Of a DNA stretch of 39,510 bases, positions 24,855 to 33,612 are shown one piece after another. The stretch lies in NCBI GenBank assembly GCA_024225195.1, contig JAAEMV010000072.1, forward strand, positions 1-39,510, written 5' to 3'. The stretch is from Planctomycetaceae bacterium (GTDB lineage: Bacteria > Planctomycetota > Planctomycetia > Pirellulales > Pirellulaceae). Below the pieces are notes generated by a model that was not told where the DNA came from, made no database searches, and saw only the letters and a program-made list of their open reading frames with translations. The translations under genes and the position numbers were made by a program. Positions within the stretch are counted from its first letter, which is position 1; each line of letters begins with the position of its first letter.

Positions 24855-26126
24855 ATGCTTCGCCAACCAGTAACAGCCATTTTGGCTTGGTCTGTATTGT
24901 TCGTGCTGCTGAATAACAGCTCAATTTTTTCACAATCGAATTGGCCTCGATTTCGTGGGGCCAACGGCGCGGGATTAGTCGACGGAGCTGATCTGCTAAG
25001 CGACATTTCGGACGATGAATATCGCTGGAAAGTAAATCTTGCAGGAGTCGGATCGAGTTCGCCAGTAATTTGGGGGCAGCATCTATTCGTGACTAGTTGT
25101 GAGCCAAGCAGTGGGAAACTCACGTTGGAATGTTTGGATGCCTTGTCAGGCAAGGTGCGCTGGAGCAAGTTCTTCAAACACGAAGTTTATCGCGTTCATG
25201 GGCGAAATAATTTTGCTTCAAGTACGCCGGCGGTTGATAAAAATCACATTTATTTAACTTATGCCGACCCCGAACATACGATGCTGGTTGCTCTTGACCA
25301 CGATGGCAACCAAAAGTGGCAAAGAGATTTTGGTACGTGGACTTCTCAGCATGGATTTGCTGCCAGTCCAATGGTTTATGAAGACAAAGTAATCGTATTC
25401 AATTCCCAGCAATCTGATCGTCTTAAACCGGGGCAAAAATCCGGAGGGAGTCACGTGATTGCAGTAGACTGTGAGACGGGCGAGGACGCTTGGAGTTCTT
25501 CGCTGACATCGACAAGAGCCTGTTATGCGGTCCCCTCAATTTTTAAAGGTAAAAATGGAACTGAACAATTAGTTTCCTGTAACACCGGCGACGGATTTTT
25601 TAGTCTCAATCCTGAAACAGGCAAACAAAACTGGGCGACACTGCCGTTTCGAATGCGAACCGTGGCGTCGACGCTGACAGCTGATGGGTTAATCATTGGC
25701 AGCAATGGTTCTGGCGGCGGCGGTAACTATTTGGTCGCCATTCGTCCTGGCAATGAACCTAATTCAATACCAGAAAAAGTGTACGAACTAAAGAAAGCGA
25801 ATTATGTTCCTACGCCGATTGCAGTGAACGGCAAGTTATATCTGTTTAGTGATAAAGGGATTGGAAAATGTGTGGAACTCCAAACGGGAGCTCCTATCTG
25901 GGAAGAGAGAATCGCAAAAGGGTTTTCAGGATCGCCGATAGCAACCTTAAGTCACATTTACATTATGGATGAGGTCGGCAATCTACTCGTGCTTGGAACT
26001 GGCAATCAGTTTGAACAAATTTGTAAGCATTCTCTGGGCGAATCGACTCGGGCGACGCCGGCAGTGGCTGGAAATCGACTTTATTTGAGAACGGACTCTC
26101 ATTTGATTTGCGTTGGAGATAAGTAA
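24855..26126 (+). CDS. Secreted PQQ-like beta-propeller repeat protein
   Basis: A 423-residue exported protein with a signal peptide (about 1-26: hydrophobic AILAWSVLFVLLNNSS, then FSQS). The mature start is NWPRFRGANGAG. Propeller blades follow with repeated W-containing turns: SGKVRWSKFF, DGNQKWQRDFG, TGEDAWSSSL, TGKQNWATLPF, TGAPIWEERI. The fold is a beta-propeller like that of BamB, but there is no lipobox, so it is probably periplasmic or secreted rather than a BamB lipoprotein. The ligand is unknown. ATG 24855 has GAGGG four bases upstream. It resembles the partial protein at 1-866. The HyuA-HyuB gene starts 7 bases after its stop, so the two are probably co-transcribed. Confidence 0.88.
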   Translation: MLRQPVTAILAWSVLFVLLNNSSIFSQSNWPRFRGANGAGLVDGADLLSDISDDEYRWKVNLAGVGSSSPVIWGQHLFVTSCEPSSGKLTLECLDALSGKVRWSKFFKHEVYRVHGRNNFASSTPAVDKNHIYLTYADPEHTMLVALDHDGNQKWQRDFGTWTSQHGFAASPMVYEDKVIVFNSQQSDRLKPGQKSGGSHVIAVDCETGEDAWSSSLTSTRACYAVPSIFKGKNGTEQLVSCNTGDGFFSLNPETGKQNWATLPFRMRTVASTLTADGLIIGSNGSGGGGNYLVAIRPGNEPNSIPEKVYELKKANYVPTPIAVNGKLYLFSDKGIGKCVELQTGAPIWEERIAKGFSGSPIATLSHIYIMDEVGNLLVLGTGNQFEQICKHSLGESTRATPAVAGNRLYLRTDSHLICVGDK

Positions 26127-26133
26127 GATAAAT

Positions 26134-29100
26134 ATGACCCGCTCACGAGCCAGTCAAATGGAGACATGCCTTTGGCAATTCTGGATTGACGTCGGTGGAA
26201 CCTTTACTGATTGCCAGGCTGTCGATCCGCAAGGCAACTCTTATGAGATCAAGGAACTCAGTTCTGGAACAGTAAAAAGTCAATTGCGGGATGTTTCGAA
26301 GATCCCGAATCGTTGGTTTGTCGATTCCGATGCTGGAGATGATTTTTGGGTTGGTGCAACTTTTCGCATCGTTGCTTGGGATGGGATAACTCAATTCGAG
26401 TCAACGGTTCAGCGATACGATTCGGAATCTGGGGAGATTTGGCTGCAGGAGTTTCCGTCTCAATCGGCTGTGGCTCAGATATTAGATAGTTGCGAGTCAA
26501 CCAATTCGATTCGTTACGAGCTCGATCTTGAAATCCCTGCCCCAATTCTGGCGATCAGACGACTCCTTCGACTGCCGCTAAGTTCACCGATTCCTCCGTG
26601 TCGGGTTCATTTAGGAACGACTCGAGGTACGAATGCACTTTTGACACGCACCGGCGCCGCTACAGCTTTGGTAACGACGAAGGGTCTCGGTGATTTGCTG
26701 GAAATAGGCGATCAAGCGAGGCCATCTCTATTCGAATTGAATATTCAAAAATCAAAATCACTGACTGAGGTGTGTGTTGAAATTGATGAGAGAATACTCG
26801 CCGACGGGACGGTTGAGCGAAGCCCCTGTGAAACGGAGGTTCGAGATTTACTCATTGAATTGAAATCGAAAGGTATCACCTCAATCGCGATCTGTCTGCT
26901 GCATAGTTATCGCTACCCACAACATGAAAAATTGGTTGGAGATATCGCTGGCTCTCTCGGATTTTCAAATGTCCACCTATCATCCGAGGTCGCCCCTTTA
27001 ATTAAAATGCTGTCTCGAGCGGAAACGACCGTGCTTGATGCGTATTTAAATCCAGTGCTGGGTGATTATCTCGATGAAATCGAAAACTGTTTATCGAATG
27101 ATAGTCATTTGCAGTTAATGACTTCCGCCGGAGGTTTAGTCGAACGGCAGTTCTTTTCCGGAAAAGATTCCGTACTTTCGGGGCCAGCCGGTGGCATCGT
27201 CGGTGCGGTTCGCGCGGGGGAACAGCTTGGCGCTAGTCGACTCTTGACGTTTGATATGGGGGGGACCAGTTCTGACGTTGGACGATACGACGGTAAGTTG
27301 GAATTGGAATATGAGACCTGTAAATCTGATATTCGAATCATGACTCCGATGGTGGCGATTGAGACCGTGGCTTCGGGTGGAGGATCGATCTGTTGGTTTG
27401 ATGGTGCAAGCCTACGAGTGGGTCCAGAAAGCGCTTCATCGAACCCGGGGCCTGCCTGTTACGGGCGAGGAGGTCCATTAACACTGACGGATGTTAATTT
27501 ATTTCTTGGCCGCATTGTGCAAAGTCGTTTTCCATTTCCCTTAAATCAAACAACCGTTAGCGATCGCTTGACAGAATTGTGTCGGGAGATGAAGTCAGTA
27601 GGTTATCAGTTGACGCCGCTCGAAGCAGCCTACGGGTTGTTAGCGATTGCCAATCAAAATATGGCATCGGCGATCGGTAGTGTTTCAGTTTCGCGCGGGT
27701 TTGATCCGAGCGATTATTTGTTGGTGGCATTTGGGGGAGCGGGGCCACAACATGCTTGCCAGGTCGCCAACTCGATAGGTGTCAAAAAAATATTAGACCC
27801 GTCCAATGGCAGTATTCTCAGTGCGGCTGGAATCCGCCTTGCCGATCAGAAGTCCAGCCGGGTCAGATCTGTGTTGGGAGTTCTCCAAGTTGAATTGCTG
27901 AGTCAGATCCAGCGGTTGTGGGAGGAGATGGAAACCGAAATTCAGGCAGAATTAGGTGAGGATGCCCAATTAACGAAAAGTTTAGATTTGCGTTACGTCG
28001 GCACAGATGCATCTCAATCCGTTGAAATAGCTGACCCAAGTGATGGCTTTGCGGAAATTGTTGATTCATTTAATCGACAACATCAACAACGATTTGGTTT
28101 TACTAGTGATAGAGAGATTGAACTTGTTGCGGCAAGAATGGAAGGCAACAAAATCGGCTTGCGTTTGCCAAAAACGAACGCAATCAAAAATCTTACATCG
28201 CCGCAGTCAGTCGCCGAGCAAAATGTCGCCCTCAAGAGTTTAGAAACTGGCTGTATCGATTACCAAATGACACCGGTATTTGATCGGGAGAGTTTGAACG
28301 CCGGTGATACAGTTCAAGGTCCTGGTTTAATCGCCGGTGCGCTTTCGACAACCATAGTGGAGCCCGGATGGAAGGCAACTTTGCTGAGTGAGGGGCAACT
28401 GTTGTTGGAAAAAATGGATGAAGCGGTTGAGTTGTCAGAGGATCAATCGGTTCGGCTATTGAGTCGGGCTGATCCGATGCAACTGGAAATATTTAACAAT
28501 CACTTTGGAACCATCGCAAGGCAAATGGGGATTGCCCTGCAAATGACATCCATGAGTGTTAACGTGAAAGAAAGGCTCGATTTCAGTTGCGCAATCTTTA
28601 CAGCAACGGGAGACTTAATCGTCAACGCTCCGCACATACCGGTTCATTTAGGAGCGATGAGCGAGACCGTTCGAACCATTATTCGTTTGAATCCAGAGAT
28701 TTCTGAGGGTGACGTTTTCGTGACGAATGACCCTTATGGTGGCGGGTCGCATCTTCCAGACGTCACGGTCATCACACCCGTGTTTAATGAAGACCATACC
28801 CGCTTGATTTTTTGGGTGGCCAGCCGCTCGCACCATGCGGAGATTGGGGGTGTCGCACCGGGGTCGATGCCACCGGACGCCACTAACCTACAGCAAGAGG
28901 GAGTCCTGATACGGAATTTTAAATTAGTCGATGGCAAGACAGGTGAGGCATATTTTGAGACTCTACGTCAACTGCTGACGCGGCCCCCCTACCCTTCTCG
29001 AGCACCTGACGAAAATTTGGCAGATTTGCGAGCACAAGTCGCCGCTAATCGTACGGGTCTACGCGACTTATTAAAATTGGTGGACCAGTATTCTGAAAGC

Positions 29101-30057
29101 CATGTTTTGGCTTATACCGTATTTATGCAAGATGCTGCCGAACAAAAAATGCGTCACTCCATCGGTCGCATGAGAAGTGGGACTTTTCAATTTGAAGATC
29201 AACTTGATAACGGAGCGACGATCCGCGTTGCTGTTCTGATCAATCAGGATTCCATCACAATTGATTTTAGTGGAACCGATTCTGTTCTTAAGGGGAATCA
29301 GAATGCCAACCCAGCGATTGTTTCCTCCGCTGTGATTTATGTAATGCGATGCTTCATTGAGGATAATATTCCATTGAATCAAGGCATTCTCAAGCCAGTC
29401 GAGATTGTTTTACCGACCTGTTTTTTAAATCCAGTGAGCTATGAGAACCCAGAGGATTGCCCCGCGATTGTTGGGGGGAATGTCGAAACCTCACAGCGTA
29501 TCGTGGATGTATTGCTGGGGGCACTGCAGCAGGCAGTAGAGGGAGGTTTCGCAGCGGCGAGTCAGGGCACGATGAATAACTGGCTGATGGGAGATGACAG
29601 TTTTGGGTATTACGAAACGATTGGTGGTGGTGCAGGTGCAACGCCTCAAAATCATGGGGCAAATGCAGTCCATACTCACATGACCAACACGCGTCTGACC
29701 GATCCAGAAATTCTGGAAACTCGCTACCCGGTCATCTTGAGAGAATTTTCAGTGCGTCAGGGAAGCGGAGGAAGAGGGCTCCATCACGGCGGTCATGGAA
29801 TTGTGAGAGAGATTGAATTTCTGAAACCACTCACTGTTTCTCTACTGACAAATAGACGTCTGAAATCGCCGTACGGAGTCGCTGGGGGAGAACCTGGTAA
29901 GCGGGGAGTCAACCTGCAGATTGGAAGAGACGGAAGCGTCGAAACACTTTCGCCTTCATGTGAGCTAAAAACTGCAGCAGGTGAGCGTTTGCGGTTGGAG
30001 ACGCCCGGAGGCGGAGGTTGGGGGGAACCAGAATCGGCATCCGACGAATCGCATTAA
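26134..30057 (+). CDS. Single-chain HyuA-HyuB protein (5-oxoprolinase / hydantoinase family)
   Basis: A 1307-residue protein joining both halves of the ATP-dependent hydantoinase/5-oxoprolinase family, close to the length of eukaryotic OPLAH. The HyuA half has the nucleotide-binding DVGGTFTD (19-26), GTTRGTNALLTR, TFDMGGTSSDVG and VAFGGAGPQHACQVA. The HyuB half starts near 780 with FNNHFGTIARQMGIALQMTS and contains FVTNDPYGGGSHLPD, the histidine-rich SRSHHAEIGG and GGHGIVREIEFL. About 85-110 residues between KELSSG and the GTTRGTNALL motif have no counterpart in standard HyuA; I believe this is a planctomycete-type insertion. ATG 26158 is an alternative start and an in-frame TTG lies at 26113. 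The substrate may be 5-oxoproline or a hydantoin; sequence alone does not decide. It ends by overlapping the convergent exosortase gene by 4 bases. Confidence 0.9.
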   Translation: MTRSRASQMETCLWQFWIDVGGTFTDCQAVDPQGNSYEIKELSSGTVKSQLRDVSKIPNRWFVDSDAGDDFWVGATFRIVAWDGITQFESTVQRYDSESGEIWLQEFPSQSAVAQILDSCESTNSIRYELDLEIPAPILAIRRLLRLPLSSPIPPCRVHLGTTRGTNALLTRTGAATALVTTKGLGDLLEIGDQARPSLFELNIQKSKSLTEVCVEIDERILADGTVERSPCETEVRDLLIELKSKGITSIAICLLHSYRYPQHEKLVGDIAGSLGFSNVHLSSEVAPLIKMLSRAETTVLDAYLNPVLGDYLDEIENCLSNDSHLQLMTSAGGLVERQFFSGKDSVLSGPAGGIVGAVRAGEQLGASRLLTFDMGGTSSDVGRYDGKLELEYETCKSDIRIMTPMVAIETVASGGGSICWFDGASLRVGPESASSNPGPACYGRGGPLTLTDVNLFLGRIVQSRFPFPLNQTTVSDRLTELCREMKSVGYQLTPLEAAYGLLAIANQNMASAIGSVSVSRGFDPSDYLLVAFGGAGPQHACQVANSIGVKKILDPSNGSILSAAGIRLADQKSSRVRSVLGVLQVELLSQIQRLWEEMETEIQAELGEDAQLTKSLDLRYVGTDASQSVEIADPSDGFAEIVDSFNRQHQQRFGFTSDREIELVAARMEGNKIGLRLPKTNAIKNLTSPQSVAEQNVALKSLETGCIDYQMTPVFDRESLNAGDTVQGPGLIAGALSTTIVEPGWKATLLSEGQLLLEKMDEAVELSEDQSVRLLSRADPMQLEIFNNHFGTIARQMGIALQMTSMSVNVKERLDFSCAIFTATGDLIVNAPHIPVHLGAMSETVRTIIRLNPEISEGDVFVTNDPYGGGSHLPDVTVITPVFNEDHTRLIFWVASRSHHAEIGGVAPGSMPPDATNLQQEGVLIRNFKLVDGKTGEAYFETLRQLLTRPPYPSRAPDENLADLRAQVAANRTGLRDLLKLVDQYSESHVLAYTVFMQDAAEQKMRHSIGRMRSGTFQFEDQLDNGATIRVAVLINQDSITIDFSGTDSVLKGNQNANPAIVSSAVIYVMRCFIEDNIPLNQGILKPVEIVLPTCFLNPVSYENPEDCPAIVGGNVETSQRIVDVLLGALQQAVEGGFAAASQGTMNNWLMGDDSFGYYETIGGGAGATPQNHGANAVHTHMTNTRLTDPEILETRYPVILREFSVRQGSGGRGLHHGGHGIVREIEFLKPLTVSLLTNRRLKSPYGVAGGEPGKRGVNLQIGRDGSVETLSPSCELKTAAGERLRLETPGGGGWGEPESASDESH

Positions 30058-31967
30058 GGTGTCGTCGTCGTGGTGTCGAGCTGTTTCTTTTTTTCTTTAA
30101 AGCGAATTCTCAATTGCTCTCGGATTTTCAGGTAGCGTTCATTGACTTCCTGCTTTACCGACTCATCGAGATCGCCGTACGAAGTTAAAAAGACTTGCGT
30201 CTGATAGACTTCACCCCGAAGGAGGCTGGAGCGAATTCGGTGAGACATGCGATTTTGGGCTCTCACGAAAAACGAGTTGATAGAATTCCATTGCTCTGGT
30301 GCATCGACTCCTTCGCCGAAGGCATCAAAGTGACTAAACAAAAGATAGCCTTTTTCGCCGGTTGTCTTCTCAAACGTGGCTTCGATATATGGCCAGGAAT
30401 CGTCACCGTCTTCGCTGCCTAATACATCACTTGGATTTTTCCTGACACGTGTTTTTAATTCCCAGCCCTGATTTTTGTAGCATGTGGTTAATTCGTGCCA
30501 ACCCGGAAAAGCTTGATCTAAAGAAGCGACGGCAGCACAAGTTGGCGATCGAAATTGCCAAACGTCTGAGCGTTGGCCGAGGTCACTACCTCGAGAACGA
30601 TCTTGCACTTCATACTGAACTAGTTTCCAGCCATCGACTTCTTTAGGAATATCGTCCTCTTCGTAGTCCAACGTAACGTCGGCGTCAAAGAATCGAACCT
30701 GAAGGTCGGTTTGAGCAATCGATCTTCGAACATCAGCGAACTGAAAAACACCCATCGAAACAATCAGAAATGCAACAATCCAAATGAATGAGAAACCCGC
30801 TTTGGAAATGGGGTTTATAACAGACGAATCTTTAAGACTATTGCTGGATTCGGTTTTGGAGCCGTCAGCAGAAATGATACGATTCCAAAATCGAGTAATC
30901 GATTCCCCGATTGATCCGGATTCACTTTCGCCCGTTTCAACGGGGCCGAAGAGAAATAATAAGAATTGATCTGTGCTAAAGATCATCAAGATTCCAATTG
31001 TCAGTGCGCCATACCCGAGAATATCGTGGGAAATTCCATGACTCAGGTCATAACCCAAGAGAATATCGACAACGGGAATTAAGAAAATTCTCACGATGTT
31101 AACGAACAACGCCCAAAATACGGCAGATAAGATCAGCAACGTTGCGCGGAATCCGAGGATGGGAAGCAAGAGAAATCCAACGCCGGCAGTTAGTAGAGAT
31201 TCGTTCCAAACTGGCATGGTAAGGGCCGTCGCACGCAGTACAAAACAAAGGAAGGCGGCGCAAATGGCAAGAACTCCAAAGGCCCATCCCGTTAGTTTTA
31301 TCCGCCGTGATAAGACAACGAAGACGACAGCGACCAGTAGCAACGTAAAGAACGACTGAACTCCACTGCAGGCTTCTTCAATTCCATATTCACGGACACC
31401 ATTGACATTCTCGACCGCCACCTTAATTACGGTGCCGTCCATGTGGTGTCCCAGGCCGAACAAATCCAGAAGCCGGCTAGTGTAGGAAGCGCTGTATCGC
31501 TGGAGAGAAGTAATTAGCTTCACATCGAGATACAGAGGAAGTGTCAGGTAAACATACAGAGGTAAACTGCAGGTCCAAAGTGACTTACCTGTTTCTCGAT
31601 CTAGAGTGCGTGCTAAAAAGCTGGTCACAATCAGCATCGCACTTAGCGCCGCAAACCATGGTTCCACAAAGAGCATGCCTAAAAACGCAACGATCATTCC
31701 CAGAAGTAAAATAATGTCGCTGGCGAGGCTGCGAAAAAAGAGCTGCGGCTGGCCAAAAGGCCATCGATAAATTGCGAGCCCTGCCGTAGCCAGAATTGCA
31801 ATCGCGAAAGGTTGATAATGGGGAAGGTTCCAAAGTCTTCGAAAATAAAGCACGAGCAATGGCAGTTGAGCTAGTAATGCCAAGCCGTAGGGCAGCATGA
31901 TCTTGATGAGATCTGATCGGGATTTTTGATCGTCACCTAAGATAGTATTTTCAGTTGCTTTATTCAT
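30054..31967 (-). CDS. xrtU: Exosortase (XrtU-like) fused to an EpsI-like domain
   Basis: A 637-residue protein. Residues 25-340 hold about eight to ten membrane spans with the exosortase catalytic set: Cys200 in EEACSGVQSFF, Arg293 in NIVRIFLIP and a histidine in SHGISHDILGYG (His314 fits best). Exosortases cleave and transfer proteins with a C-terminal sorting signal, in step with polysaccharide export. After an acidic linker (about 345-390) and one more span, residues 420-637 form a soluble domain like EpsI/DUF3485 (VDGWKLVQYEV, WELTTCY-type segment, YLLFSHFDAFGEGV), usually encoded by a separate gene. The tail is basic and ends TTTTTP. It is the last gene of the polysaccharide cluster. 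No target protein with a sorting tail is encoded in the window. Confidence 0.88.
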   Translation of the reverse strand: MNKATENTILGDDQKSRSDLIKIMLPYGLALLAQLPLLVLYFRRLWNLPHYQPFAIAILATAGLAIYRWPFGQPQLFFRSLASDIILLLGMIVAFLGMLFVEPWFAALSAMLIVTSFLARTLDRETGKSLWTCSLPLYVYLTLPLYLDVKLITSLQRYSASYTSRLLDLFGLGHHMDGTVIKVAVENVNGVREYGIEEACSGVQSFFTLLLVAVVFVVLSRRIKLTGWAFGVLAICAAFLCFVLRATALTMPVWNESLLTAGVGFLLLPILGFRATLLILSAVFWALFVNIVRIFLIPVVDILLGYDLSHGISHDILGYGALTIGILMIFSTDQFLLFLFGPVETGESESGSIGESITRFWNRIISADGSKTESSNSLKDSSVINPISKAGFSFIWIVAFLIVSMGVFQFADVRRSIAQTDLQVRFFDADVTLDYEEDDIPKEVDGWKLVQYEVQDRSRGSDLGQRSDVWQFRSPTCAAVASLDQAFPGWHELTTCYKNQGWELKTRVRKNPSDVLGSEDGDDSWPYIEATFEKTTGEKGYLLFSHFDAFGEGVDAPEQWNSINSFFVRAQNRMSHRIRSSLLRGEVYQTQVFLTSYGDLDESVKQEVNERYLKIREQLRIRFKEKKKQLDTTTTTP

Positions 31968-32070
31968 TAACGAAGGTGTGCCAAAGATAAAAACCTGGAT
32001 ACCAAGCTAGGCTGAAATGCCTTTTTCCACGAATGATTATCTTATTGACTCGAAAGATGATGGATTAGTT

Positions 32071-33411
32071 TTACGCTTTAAAGATTTTCTCTCGACCGTT
32101 AGTAACATTTTTGGTCGCGTTTCGCGTGTCTACAACCAGTGTAGCGTGTTCGACAATTTCGTCCCAATTAAATAACGAATGGTCCGTGGATATTAGCACA
32201 CAATCGAGGCTCGCATAGTACTCGGGCGTTGGCTGCGCGGTTGTCATGGCGGGCAAATCGTAATGCCTCATTTTGGGCAAACTGGGGACGTGCGGATCGC
32301 AGTAACTTACTTCAGCTCCGCGCTCGAGAAGCAGTTCCAACAGCTTGAAGGAAGGGCTTTCCCGGTGATCATCAATGTCTTTTTTATACGCCATTCCAAA
32401 GATTCCAATTTTACTTCCGCTAATTGGTTTCTTCATGCTGTTGAGTGCCTCCGCTGTTTTGTTCACAACGTAAGTTGGCATGCTACTGTTAATTTCACCT
32501 GCAAGCTCGATAAAGCGAGTCGGCATTTCATGTTTTCGCGCGACCCAACTTAGGTAAAACGGATCGATCGGAATGCAGTGACCACCTAAACCGGGGCCAG
32601 GGAAAAAAGCTTGGTAGCCAAAGGGTTTAGTTTTCGCCGCTTCGATAACTTCCCAAACATCGATGTTGATTTTCTGAAATAGCACCTTCAATTCGTTAAC
32701 CATCGCAATGTTGACACTGCGGTAGGTGTTTTCGAGAATCTTGCAAGCCTCGGCAACCTCGCAGGAATTAACAGGTACGACTTGGGTGATCGCCTGCTCA
32801 TAGAATCGTTTTGCAATCCGGAGGCTGTTGGGCTCGTGCCCGCCGACAACCTTTGGAATGGTTCCTGCCGTGAAATCTGGATTGCCCGGATCCTCACGTT
32901 CGGGACTGTAGGCGAGAAAGAAATCAATCCCTACTTTCAAACCAGATTCTTCAAGAATTGGAAGTAGAACATCCTTGGTCGTTCCGGGATAGGTCGTACT
33001 TTCGAGCACTACCATCTGACCTGCCCGCAGGGTCTTTGCGATCGATTTCGCTGTTAGCTCAACGTATTTTAGGTCTGGGTCACGGCTATCTGATAGTGGC
33101 GTCGGCACGCAGATCAGAATAACATCAGCTTCACCGAGCCGATTCATTTCAATTGTTGCTTCGAATTGTTCTCTATCTAGCCAGCCCTGAATGGTATCGT
33201 GGCTAATATGAGCGATGTAGCTGTTGCCAGAATTAAGTGCATCCGCTTTTGATTGGTCCACATCGAAACCAATCGTATTAAAACCTGCGGAAATGTAGGC
33301 ATCGAGCAGGGGTAAGCCAACATACCCCAATCCGACAACACCAACGGTTGCGGTTTTATTGTCGATTGACTGGAATAGGTTTTCAGCTGTGTTTGTGATT
33401 GTGTCGGTCAT
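32071..33411 (-). CDS. Nucleotide-sugar dehydrogenase (UDP-HexNAc 6-dehydrogenase, WbpA-like)
   Basis: A 446-residue NAD-dependent dehydrogenase that oxidises C6 of a UDP-sugar twice to the uronic acid. It has the Rossmann motif VGLGYVGLP (26-34), the ESTTYPGTT segment, SPEREDPGN and the catalytic Cys279 in GPGLGGHCIPIDPFYL, followed by FGMAYKKDIDDHRESPS. The HCIPIDPFYL form resembles WbpA/TviB (UDP-GlcNAc 6-dehydrogenase) more than WecC, whose motif is HCIAVDPWF. The upstream gene encodes UDP-GlcNAc 2-epimerase, so UDP-ManNAc could also be the substrate; the sequence alone does not settle this. It is co-directional with the cluster, 201 bases after the wecB stop. Confidence 0.9.
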   Translation of the reverse strand: MTDTITNTAENLFQSIDNKTATVGVVGLGYVGLPLLDAYISAGFNTIGFDVDQSKADALNSGNSYIAHISHDTIQGWLDREQFEATIEMNRLGEADVILICVPTPLSDSRDPDLKYVELTAKSIAKTLRAGQMVVLESTTYPGTTKDVLLPILEESGLKVGIDFFLAYSPEREDPGNPDFTAGTIPKVVGGHEPNSLRIAKRFYEQAITQVVPVNSCEVAEACKILENTYRSVNIAMVNELKVLFQKINIDVWEVIEAAKTKPFGYQAFFPGPGLGGHCIPIDPFYLSWVARKHEMPTRFIELAGEINSSMPTYVVNKTAEALNSMKKPISGSKIGIFGMAYKKDIDDHRESPSFKLLELLLERGAEVSYCDPHVPSLPKMRHYDLPAMTTAQPTPEYYASLDCVLISTDHSLFNWDEIVEHATLVVDTRNATKNVTNGREKIFKA

Positions 33412-33612
33412 CTTATAAATTCGAATGAAGAGAGATAAGGTGTTTAGCAGGTCTAATTCAGCATCGTTACTGCGATTAAAATAGTCAAGAATCAGTTGAT
33501 AAGCCGAGGGTGGCTAACCAAGTGATGTTTACTACAACGTCAGAATGTTCGGAAAAAAAGGGTTAGATGGGGGCGGTTGAGTTGGGTTGTTTGGCAAACT
33601 GCAAATCAGGTT

